Shown piece after piece: positions 11,465-21,415 of a DNA stretch of 64,000 nucleotides. The position numbers and the translations under genes are program-made. Every line of letters begins with the position of its first letter. Within the stretch, counting starts at the first letter, position 1. The notes below the pieces were generated by a model, which worked only from the letters and a program-made list of their open reading frames with translations, made no database searches and was not told the DNA's origin. This stretch comes from Metallyticus violacea (taxonomy: Eukaryota; Arthropoda; Insecta; Mantodea; Metallyticidae): positions 112,683,369-112,747,368 of the forward strand of contig CM060843.1 in assembly GCA_030762175.1 (NCBI GenBank), read 5' to 3'.

Positions 11465-11890
11465 TTCCAGGAGCAACATTATCGGGAAATGAAATTTTGC
11501 AGATTGCTGTACAAAGTTCGAGCCAAAGGTGTTTTCACTGACAAGAATTCCACATCCAAACTCGGGTTTTAATAGAAAAAAGATTGATGAATTAGGTTAT
11601 CGATTAGAAACTTCTGCTAGAAAGCCTTTATCATGATTATTCCAGCAAGTTGGTGTATCTTTCGGCTGTGCGTTTAAAGCTATACAGCTGCTGCATCTTC
11701 ATCTATATAAAATTACTGCTGTATCTGAAATAAACCCATGGAGACGCTGAAACAAAATTTCGGTTGGGCAGTTTACAATATTCGGAAAGCTGAATTGTGG
11801 AGAGTGGTTCAGAATGTTTCAAAAGGATTCAGATATCTTACTGTGGAAAGCAAACACTTTAAGCATCCACTATGATAGTGAGCATAATGC
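11465..11890 (+). pseudogene. Transposase N-terminal (HTH) relic
   Basis: The plus strand encodes, with one frameshift and several stops, FCRLLYKVRAKGVFTDKNS, then KKIDELGYRLETSARKPLS, then QQVGVSFGCAFKAIQLLHLH followed by LYKITAVSEI. This order (a first helix-turn-helix motif with K-R-xxGxxxDK, then a second with xRLExSxxKSL and QxxGVSxxSAFRATxLLHLHPYKxTxVxEL) is typical of a Tc1/mariner-related transposase group common in arthropods, often annotated with a DUF4817-type domain. Similarity fades after about 11,750, so the catalytic part is lost or unrecognisable. No inverted repeats seen. Confidence 0.68.
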
Positions 11891-13419
11891 TAATTACTAT
11901 TTGCTACAAATGAATAACGGAGGAAACAAAAGATGCGAGCTTTAATTTCTGACCGCGCGGCATGATTTACCTCGACAGATTGTGAAACTATTAAGCAGTC
12001 ACTTCAGGTTGGCAAAATGAATTTCCAATTGTGTAGCGGAATGATGGATGTATGCATCGTATTCTGTAATTCCTAGCAAATAAGAAATAAGCAGCGCATT
12101 CTGTTGCATAAATATCAGAATTTCCTGTTATAAAATCTTCAAGTCAATTGCCACATCATGTCGAAAAAGATATTTAAGTTCAAACTTCAACAAAAACCAT
12201 AACCATAAAACCCTGTGCTCCTCTTAGGCTCATGCAACTGGATACATACAAAATGGTCCAATGATTGGCAATAAGAAATCATGTTAATACATCTCTCAAA
12301 GTTTCGGAAATACAGCTGACGATTCGATCACAGGCCAGAAGAAACTGAGTCTATGACGAATTGAAACACAAATTTGGGGAAAGTTTCTAACTATAGATAA
12401 TGTAAGTGCTTGACCTGAAACTCCACAATCACGGCTGTCAAGACATATTCTGACTCCCTCTCTCTCTCAATGTCAATCTCTCTCTCTATCAATCAGTTTT
12501 TTGCAGCTCCTGCACTGTTTTCGAACACTATGATATTTTTGGCATGTATACAATATTATTGTAAATAAATAAACATATTTTAAATACTAAAAACAATTAT
12601 TCCACTTAGGTTAGTTTCAATGTTTACCCACCTTCTCCTGTCATCAGTAAGCCATTGTGTGAAAATGTACAGGAATACCATCCTGCCACTTAGCGCCAGC
12701 TTTTCTCACAGTGTAATGGGAAAATATTAATATTTTCCTTGAGAGTTAAAACACATCTCAACACCTTTGTCCTTCAAGTTTTCTCAATGTTGGAGCGAGG
12801 AAAGATACCATACAAGTGCTTATTGTTTAACGGAGTTTAGCAAGAGCAAATTTCTTATCCTGTATATATGTGGAATTGCTAAAACTTTGAATTTCAATAG
12901 CGTTTATTCCGCTATACAAGCTGTTCTTGACATATGGAAAACTTCTGAGGAATAGATAGATAACCTAAAAATAAGCAAAACGTTCATATAAACATATTTC
13001 GCTTAGTTTTTGAGTTAGTGTTCTTCATTTTCTTCTTCCTGTTTTATCTATCTACAGTTTTACAGAAAAGTGCTCAAATAGGTATCATGAGCTCTAATAA
13101 CTTTCAAGCGTCACGAACTGGACTGTGTTACTCTCTTCCATACTCAGGTATCTGCCTGCCATGTTTGTTTATGTCCTAGTTCAATGCTTTTCACGTGTTA
13201 GTAGGTCTAACTACTGAAGCCGGAATTAAGGCTGCCTATATTAATTTTATAACCTGAGGCTGCAGAGCGATATTTATAAAGGCATTATATTTGATAAGGA
13301 TAATTGTTATGTATATGTATAAGAAAATCATTTTGATAGGTATAACAGGAATAGAAATAATTTGTAACTTGTAACATACAAAAGGGTTTTGTATACATGT
13401 TAGAAAGAGATTGTATACC
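11891..13419. other. Unannotated stretch with a CT-rich microsatellite
   Basis: Contains an interrupted CT repeat at about 12,460-12,490. Nothing else is recognised; the short frames look like chance. Confidence 0.5.
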
Positions 13420-14365
13420 TGACGCCTCTCCACTCACGGACCGCTCCTTAGACAAGGCTGAAGAAAGGGTAAACTATCTTTTGTTAGGTCACGAACCTTT
13501 TACCCAGGAAATACTTAGTAGTTGACAATAAGAGAAACATGTGGCCGTAACGGGACAGTATTTAACAAAGTCAGACTTAGCAATATTTAAGAGAAAATGA
13601 AAATGTCAGAACGGAGACGAAAATGTTTTATTACAGGAAAGCCGAAAACACGTGCGTTATCTCCGGGAACATTTAGGAATCTACAGACTAAGCAAGGCAA
13701 AAGATTTTCAATAGAAATCAGAATATAAGGAAAGTACCGAAATTTATGACAGCTTGTTCTGGGAAAATTCAAGTTCGTGGGAAGACGTTAGATCAGGGGG
13801 GAAAGAATAATTCTAGCCAATGGTCTTCGGATAAAAGTTAACGAATCAGGAGAACTTAGATATAACTAAATAATTTTGGGATAACCAATAATGAAAGTAC
13901 AACACGAAAATAGATCAAATACGAGGGAATTTAATTTAGCGAAAGGCGTGGCGATGTAGTAGAAAAACTAGAGTACAGAAGTCAGAGAGGAATTGACGCA
14001 TTCGGTAAAGACGCATTCAGAGGGACACTCGCAGAAGATAGACAGTCAGCAGACATTCACGCACTCGGGAATTCACGCATTCGGTAGAGACGCATTCAGA
14101 GGGACACTCGCAGAAGATAGGCTCACATATTTACACTCACACATTCATAGATTCAGAGGGACAGTCAGACATCCAGATATTCACTCAGGAAGCCAGTCTA
14201 AGAGAGTAGCGAAGTCAGCGGCGAACGGTTAGGAAGTACTTTACATGTGAATAAAAATATTTTAAACAAGTCAACCTTGTGTATTTTTGGGCAACATATT
14301 TCTCGTTCCCGTGGATCTAGACTGATCCCGAAACACTCCGGTGGACCCTGAGATAAAATTCAACA
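13420..14365 (+). repeat. LTR-like segment with internal tandem repeat
   Basis: A purine-rich segment, compositionally distinct from its AT-rich neighbours. It carries a 46-bp unit repeated at 13,996-14,041 and 14,075-14,120 with one mismatch (period 79 bp), a polyA-like GAATAAAAAT near 14,250 and then GGGCAACA. The right end AAATTCAACAGAATTGGAGC resembles an LTR end (...CA) followed by a TGG-type primer site. This is inference: no second LTR and no gag/pol are present. The open frame 13,993-14,232 is not a repeat protein, because 79 is not a multiple of 3 and the two units are read in different frames. Confidence 0.4.
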
Positions 14366-14750
14366 GAATTGGAGCAAACGACGTCATCAGTGAGCAGCCC
14401 GGCCGAGACTTCGAAAACCACGAAACCACGATCAACAACTACACCCCCGAGCACCCAATTACTGCTCCACTACACAATGGATTTAATAACTCATTTGTTG
14501 ATATCCAATGGATGGTCAAGTGAACGTGTAGGCCAAGAAATCGCTCCCCCACAACTAATTCTCTCCTGCATTTAGAAATCGCTAATCTGAATCGCTGTAG
14601 CAGTAGGATAAAAATGAAGCGGTGATCGTATCATGCAATGATCACATATGGCATATTAAGTTTTAGAGGAAGTCAGGAAGGAGTTATCCTGCCAATGTTC
14701 AGGATAAATTAAAAGGACTTTCGGCAATTATTCCAATCCACATTGATACT
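14366..14750. other. Short unannotated stretch
   Basis: Two overlapping plus-strand frames (14,341-14,523 and 14,369-14,575) could be the leader or a gag remnant of the LTR-like segment on the left, but no motif supports this. Confidence 0.3.
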
Positions 14751-14821
14751 GGCCTCCCTCGTAGCGTAGTCGTTAGAATTCTGGATTCTGTGCTTAGGGT
14801 CCCAGGTTAGATTTCCGGCTA
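14751..14821 (+). repeat. tRNA-like segment
   Basis: CTCGTAGCGTAGTCGTTAGA resembles a tRNA D-arm/A-box, and GGTTAGATTTCCGGC lies at T-arm/B-box distance, followed by an A-rich run. The T-loop is degraded (GGTTAGATTTC instead of GGTTCGAATCC). A SINE head or tRNA pseudogene is likely; a functional tRNA is not supported. Confidence 0.5.
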
Positions 14822-14829
14822 AGTATAAA

Positions 14830-15640
14830 AAAAATGTTATTTATTAAAGAGGTTCAAAGTCATATTCAGAGATTGACTTTTTGAGTGTATATGTGCATAT
14901 TAATAATTATGCAATTTTAGGACTAAATTGGACAAATACTTAAAGTATATACATCCAGTCATATATGACTAATATAACAGAAAAATGAGCACAACTATAT
15001 GGTTGGGATTAATGTTAAAGTTTAATTGAAGGGGTCTTGTTTCCAAAATTGCATGGATATTTCCGTAAGCCTTGCACATTAATATTATTTAGTGTCTCTA
15101 TGGCAACTGTGGCGACAGATACTTTGATTATAAACCAAAGTATGCAAAATTTTCTAATGGACAAAAATAATTGTTTTGTTTATCAGTACACGACAATAAA
15201 TAACTGTAACTAAACATTAAAGAGTAAACTTAGCTTATCATATGTTTTATGGAAAAAGTTTTGTTCGTTGTTACAATTTCCCAGATACCTCCTCTACATA
15301 TTAAATAACATTCTGTATTTTAAGACTTTGAAATACAACATCCAGCAGTAATGCTTATTTTTTCACTGTTATTAAAGGCATATCACGACTTCATTTATCG
15401 CAGAATTTTGAAAGGGACTAATTACAACAAGAGCCCAATTCTATACGCATGTATATTTTTAATGGATATAGCTCTTATTATTAATTTATATTGTTAAAAA
15501 AATCTAATTTTATCTTTTACCTTCCAGAGGCAGTTAAAATTAATATACACGAAAAACTAAATTTTGAATATCCTCTTCTTCTGTTCATATGCCTAAACAC
15601 AGAAGCAGTTACGGTAAGATTTCAGATATATTTAGGAAAT
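14830..15640. other. AT-rich unannotated stretch
   Basis: Nothing recognised. Confidence 0.5.
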
Positions 15641-15641
15641 G

Positions 15642-15672
<31 letters not shown>

Positions 15673-15681
15673 CATATATAT
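15642..15681. repeat. TA-dinucleotide microsatellite
   Basis: About 40 bp of (TA)n with a few TACA interruptions towards the right end. Confidence 0.95.
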
Positions 15682-15879
15682 GCACGTTTTCGTAATCATA
15701 AATCAAGGTAAAGACCATGGTTAATCATTCCGTAACCAACTTTTTATTTCAGTCCATATTTCACAATATCTTCCTTGCAGTTTGTAATGTAGATAATATG
15801 CACTAAAATACACTTCGTTTATAATAATAAATTTAAGTTTGCTGGACGCATAAATTAGCTAAGCTATATCCTCTTCACT

Positions 15880-16440
15880 TTACGAATTAAAGTAAAGCCT
15901 GCTTAAGTCTCTTTTCATTTATTCCATCTCTTCTAGGGTCGATCCTGGCTTTACTTTCCCTTAACGTTTATATTATATAATTTGTTCAGGTTTCTTCCGT
16001 TTTTCCATTATTTCTACATTTACTAGCCAGTTTTGTCTACAGCTTTCTATTTTTAGACACCTTAATTACTTGCCATATATCCTAATTTGAATTCAGTCTA
16101 CTTTAGTTCTACTTTCACAGATTTAAGATATCTCATTTCATTAGATTAAGTGAATAATGTTGAATATTATAACTCTCACTGCGCTACCATGTGTCAATAA
16201 CGCTACTGCAGTAATATTACACAATTTCATTTCAGTCTCCCTTCCTCTCCTACTCCTCAGATTTCTTCTTAAAGCACCATAACCAATATTTAATGTATTT
16301 CTTTCTATATCCTTTATTTCACATGTGTAACGTCTGCATCTTATATGATATACCTGTTCAACTATAAAGCTATAAATGTACAATAAAGTTATAATATTTA
16401 TTTTAGTTCTAATAGGATATTTGACTAGCAGTACCATTCA
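15880..16440 (-). pseudogene. LINE reverse-transcriptase 3' end relic
   Basis: The minus-strand frame 16,437-16,141 contains ALRRNLRSRRGRETEMKL followed by AVALLTHGSAV. This fits the block ...RK(D/E)TxMKFYKxMAVPxLLYGSE... that follows the polymerase domain of many insect non-LTR retrotransposons. Downstream, with stops and frameshifts, come NEMRYLKSVKVELK (cf. EMRFLRSVxG) and KGKxSQDRPxKRW (cf. KGRRDxGRPxxRW), the usual order up to the C-terminus. The copy is 5'-truncated, since no YxDD box is found above 16,440. It is a different family from the LINE fragments at 17.1 and 29.6 kb, which carry AEIWG and a Cys/His knuckle. Confidence 0.7.
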
Positions 16441-17097
16441 TTTTGATTTCATATGTGAAAATTTTAATATTATATTCTTTACTTCATATATTAAATCATA
16501 TGCCGATCTTTATAGATTATTCTTATCCTCTTAAGTTAAAACCTATATTATCAAATATTTTATAAAATTTTTGTCTGGATTTTTTTCTTGTTTTAGCTTA
16601 ATATTCCAATATCTTATAAGGTAGCTCATTTAAAATTAAATGGAGTAAAAGATATTTTATTCTTGTGTTATCGATAGGGTATATATGTTCTTCTATAATA
16701 GAATTGGCATGGCGATACACAATTTGCATAACCTGAATTAGATATCTTGTATACATTCTTATATAAAATATTCCGCAATAGTTGTCTATCTATAAAGGTC
16801 ATGTGTGTTTCAAAGTTTCATTCCATGACTTAAATGGAATAAAATTTGGTTATGCTTGAGTCTTGTCAAAAATTTCAAAAAGTCATATTGTTAAATGCAA
16901 AGAACATTCGGAAGGGAGTGAAATCTATTCTTAAGATTTTAGCAGTACTAATGTATTTGTTTACAAAATATGTTTGTTATAAATATAATTAATTTATATC
17001 TCATGAGTCCTGGGACCTTGTGTGCTTTTACAATACATTAAGAAATACATGAAATTGCCAACGTCGATACTTAACTCTTAAGTGACAAATATGTGGT
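16441..17097. other. AT-rich unannotated stretch
   Basis: Probably includes unrecognisable upstream parts of the adjacent LINE relic; nothing certain. Confidence 0.4.
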
Positions 17098-17099
17098 TT

Positions 17100-18240
17100 G
17101 TCTGTTCCGATCTCAGCTGTCTCATATTGTTTAAATTTTACCTATTCCCTCCTCTGCCAGCAAAATTCAACATTGGCACTCCCCTCTGCTCCCATTAACA
17201 AACGGATCCGGCAGATATCTTTTTCTCCATTCTCCCTTCCCCTTGCAGTACGCCAGAATATGTTCCCAAGATTCTTTCTCCGCACTTATAAGATAGATTA
17301 TCGTACCCTCTGTTTCGTTACTTTCCCTATCTGCCACACGCTCTACCAAGTGAATCCCTGTTTGACCCTGTTTGGATATAATATTCCATCCCTCACCCAA
17401 TTTTCAACTCCGATTGTGTCTTCAGCGAAACATTTTCTGTAAACTCTGAAAGGGTCAGCTATCTATTCATGTCTCTGGTGGTTGTTAATTTTCCACCAAC
17501 CCCCCTCCTCTTTGCGCCCTGAGATCCAAATGTTTTGCCATTCCTATAGTTAAAGGTCCCTCTTTAATCCCGCCACCCGATTCCCAGCTGCTCATAGTAG
17601 CAGATCTCCCTAAGTAAGGCCTGATCTTCGTGAGCAATCCCTAGCCAGTACTACACCCCTCTGATCCTGCATTCTATAGGCTCCAAATTCTTTATGCAAT
17701 TTTGTACCCCCCCCCCCAATCCTAAAATACCTTTAAGAATCCTCAATTAATCCAATTTCTCTGTTCGTTTGCAGCCCCAAATTTCAGCCGCATTAGTCAT
17801 TGTAGTATTGCTCCATATACTGCCTCTAACAGTCCTACCTGCTGCATATCCGAAACTACGGAGAGTTTCTACGACTTTCATATCCGCTTTGTTTCGCCCA
17901 TTCATCACGAAGGTTGATCCAAGATACACGAAAATCTTCGCATTATCGAGCGTCATCTTGCTTGCGTTCACGTCTCTGCTATGCTATGAATGTTTCCGTT
18001 CTTGAAGGTCACAATCTGTAGTCTTGTTTAGTTCACTCTGTATTATAATAGAAATAATTGTCATGTCATCCGCATATAGCAAGCTGGTAACTGCATATCT
18101 CTCAGTGCCGCATGTTCTACAAGCTAAATTATTAACAACGGAAGTCAAGACAGGTGTCTTTCGTTTCATATTTTCTCTGTTTTCAGTTGTATTCTTAAAT
18201 AATGTGAACAACTTGGCATGCACTAATTAGATTTTCTGAT
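17100..18240 (-). pseudogene. LINE relic with YADD box and C-terminal Cys/His knuckle
   Basis: Read on the minus strand. From 18,130 the translation gives CGTERYAVTSLLYADDMTII, with the reverse-transcriptase YADD box at 18,065-18,076. KIFVYLGSTFVMNGRNKAD, the usual post-catalytic xYLGxxx block, and NAAEIWGCKRTEKLD near 17,770 follow. Near the end come ESWEHILAYC and WRKRYLPDPFVNGSRGE (about 17,170-17,290), the tail of a zinc-knuckle-like C-x2-C...H...C motif whose first cysteines are lost. Several stops and frameshifts break the frame. The C-terminal half is alignable to the plus-strand fragment at 29.6-30.4 kb. Clade not assigned; Jockey- or R1-like families share these features. Confidence 0.8.
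17707..17717. repeat. Poly-C tract
   Basis: Eleven C residues inside the decayed LINE, a likely polymerase-slippage site. Confidence 0.85.
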
Positions 18241-20859
18241 TGGAAGACAGTAATCGTTGATAACTAAACTTTTAGACCTGCTACAAGTGGTTTGTAAGTA
18301 TCTAAGACTTTGAGTGGAAATAACAGTCTTACTGAAATTAATAACGGTATATGAAGTACCTGCCAGAACTGCCACATTTTCATCCTAAATGTGTAATAAC
18401 GGCCTATGATTACTGATCGGAGATGCCGTTACTGGCAGAGAAAAGTAAACTAAGTTGGATTCATGTGTATCAAATGGACGATGAAATGGATTTCTGAAGC
18501 TCGTTGCGTCACTTCCTTTGTAGAACTACATAGGATTGAAGGCGAGGATATTTGAGTTGTCGGATGTTTGCATGTCCCTCCCTGGAGAGGGTGGCGGCTC
18601 CCTTTTGCTTTACGCCTACGGCTCATTTGAATATAAGAGGAACGGATTGAAAGGGGAGACAAAAAACAGACGTTTGGGAAGGATGGGAACTTGGCACATA
18701 TCCCTCTTAAGTGATGACTGGCAACAGAAGACTGGTGTACTTTTCTTTATGCTCGGTTTGTCCTAAGGCTTTAGAATCTGACACCTGCAGCTGTGTTTCC
18801 ACGTTGGACTGTTATGGAATTAAGACCTTTCGGCATAAAATTTTCATTTAACGCGCTGTATCATAGTTTGCTAGAACGAGCCTCACAGTATTCACTTACT
18901 TTGGTAAAATTTACTCATCCAGTCTTTTTCTCTGAGATCGAAGAGGGCAGAACAAGCCATTTTTATGCTCAAGAATAAGACGACCGTTTATGACACAATC
19001 TACAACAGAACCGTCCGAAACTTTCTCACCCCTCAATATTTTTAAATAAGTGATCTAAAATTAAGATTATGATAAGATACGTCCCTTGTTGATTTATCAT
19101 GATTTTCAGTATCTTGCGTGACCTCCAAATTCCACAAAGTCAAAATTGTTGTTGGTCAATTGATGCCAATTATTTCAATAAGTTGTTCTTAGTGCATGGT
19201 CTACTGTCTTGAAGTTTATGTTACAAATGTTCAATAATTTAAGTTTGGAGATTTTCCTGGTCACTTACGTTTTATGCGTCCTATTGGACTCACGTTTTTT
19301 TGCAAATCTTTAAAAATTCACTTTCTTTGCTACACTTTTTACACCTGATTAAAGCGCAAATGTACCTTGCGTCTTTGGAGTTCTTTTTTTTGGTTCACTG
19401 CATCTTTTCGCATGCTTTAAGTCATCATCTTCTTTTTTTTCTGATTCTGTCAGCATTCAGAACTTGATGAGTGACATGCCAGATTGATAAGCCGCTTGTC
19501 TTAAGACATAAGCATTACGTACACTTGATACTATTAAATGCGATATTAACTGGATATTTTTCCCCGAACCATGAAGAAACAATGTGAATGCATTTAGTAA
19601 AATTAACTGAGCACACAAAAAATACTGCAAACGTATTTTGAGTTTTGAACTTTAAGAATATAAGTACTGGTAAGTTATTTTCTTAGCCAAAAGAGCAACA
19701 CAGGAAGCATTAAAATGTATCGTAGTTATTGCTATTACTTTTAATTTATAAAACAGAAACTGTAGTATAAAACCTAAAAACGATAAAATTATTATTAATA
19801 TTTTAGATTTATTACAGAAAATAAGATTAATAAATTTTTGCAAACGTTTTATTAGTAGTCTATTGGTATTAGTTTAAGAGACAGTAAATTGATGAACTAC
19901 ATAAGCAGGTGCAATTAATGACTTCAGAATTTACTTTTCTCAAATAATAGAAAGTAACTGAGCGGCATACTTGAGTCCTTTGGCTTCTTGGAATTAGAAA
20001 TAAAGTATTGGAGACTTAAGGAAGAGCTAATGTTTCATTGCTCTCCATGTAAAACACGTGATGAGCAGGCAAAGACCATTCTAAAATAATTTTGTCTGGG
20101 AGAAACAATTTTGTAAAATCAAACGCATCAATGAGAGCGCCAGAGTATTCTACCAAACCAAAAAGGATTTTCACACAGAGTTTCGTTGTTGCTCTCAGGA
20201 CCGAAACGATGTAGCCAATTTTTCAGCATTGCTTACCTTTAAAAAAAAAATCCGCGTCTTTCTTTGGCGCCATCTTCAACTAAAAGCAAACCTGCAAACG
20301 AAGTCTTTTTGTTCTGGAATTAGCAATTTTGGAACCCATCATGAACAAACATCTCTCATGCGGTGTTTTTGAGTTGTCAATGTTAGGTGGCACCCAGTGA
20401 AGTTTTTTGTATTTCTTAAAGCGTTCTTGATGTTATTCTAAGATCCTCTCTCCCAATGACAGCAAGGTATATAATGTTTTCTTCTGTTAGAGCAAACTAG
20501 CCCCGATCCACCATCCTTTGAAATTGTTTCCCTCTCCTCTTTACACGTTTTAAACTTTACTGGATAGAAGAACAAACTGTCATTGGTGTCCTGTGCCTTT
20601 GCATAGGCCTCAACTGAAGGTTTGTTGAGAAGAAAACAGATTTCTGAGCAGAATATTGTTTGTCACGTGTCACTTCCATTTTGCTATAGGATGAACTGAA
20701 CATGTCTCAGTTTGCATATCTCTCATAGGCGGGAACCGGAAATGACTACAATGAAACTAATTCCACGTGCATGTTATATATTAAGCTCATAAAATATTGT
20801 AAAGTAAAAATTTAATATAAATTATGTCTATAAAAGTATTATCATTCTTTATTGAATAG
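18241..20859. other. Unannotated 2.6-kb stretch
   Basis: Short frames on both strands at 18,450-18,980 and a segment around 20,200-20,700 look less random in composition. I could not tie either to a family. No RNA gene seen. Confidence 0.4.
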
Positions 20860-21006
20860 TTCTTGTCGTACAGCCCCTGCATTTGTCATTGATTGACTGA
20901 GGAAACGTTGGAAAAACCCTCATTCAGATAGGACGTTTCTAGTGGGAATCGAAATGCAGAACTCCCGTTAACTAGCCTGTCTTATTGACCTCGGCCACTT
21001 GTGTAG
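20860..21006 (-). mobile_element. Diverged SINE-B relative
   Basis: The minus strand gives AAGTGGCCGAGGTCAATAAG (class II tRNA A-box), then TTCGATTCCCAC (B-box). GAGGGTTTTTCCAACGTTTC, TCAGTCAATC and CAAATGCAGGGGCTGTAC follow, in the same order as the SINE-B body (GAGGTTTTTTCCAGGTTTTC, CTCAGTC, CAAATGCCGGGGAGGTAC). The copy is clearly older than the others and its 3' part is lost. Confidence 0.7.
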
Positions 21007-21385
21007 GTATATAGACAGATACGCAAAAATGTTTTAATAACACGCATATATTAACGAACATGTCTTTCTTTATGATTATTGTTTTATTAATTGAATCATA
21101 AAATTTAACGAATTTTCGAACATTAAAATGCTCAACTGGTAAAAAAATTTACTTTATGTTTATGAAAGCCACTCGATGTTAATTTTTAAGTAAAGAAGTA
21201 CAGAGGAACACATTTAACAGTATCGGTTCGCAAGCCGGTCAGTCAGGGAGAGAACCCCATGCTACCACTGGCCTCTCCTTCCGTTAACTTATGATGCTCA
21301 GTGCTTCCCCATTGTACTACATATTAAATATGCAATACTTACATTCTTAGCAGTGTGTGTTACATGTGTGATACATAATTCATAT

Positions 21386-21415
21386 GTTTTTTTTTTGTTG
21401 TTGTTGTTTTTTTTT
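21386..21415. repeat. T-rich / TTG simple repeat
   Basis: T run, then four TTG units, then another T run. Confidence 0.9.

Noticed and set aside
13990..14160. CRISPR array
   Set aside because: Only two similar units in a eukaryote-like context, with no regular spacers.
13993..14232. 79-codon His-rich frame that looks repetitive
   Set aside because: The DNA repeat period is 79 bp, so the units are read in different frames; it is a DNA-level repeat, not a repeat protein.
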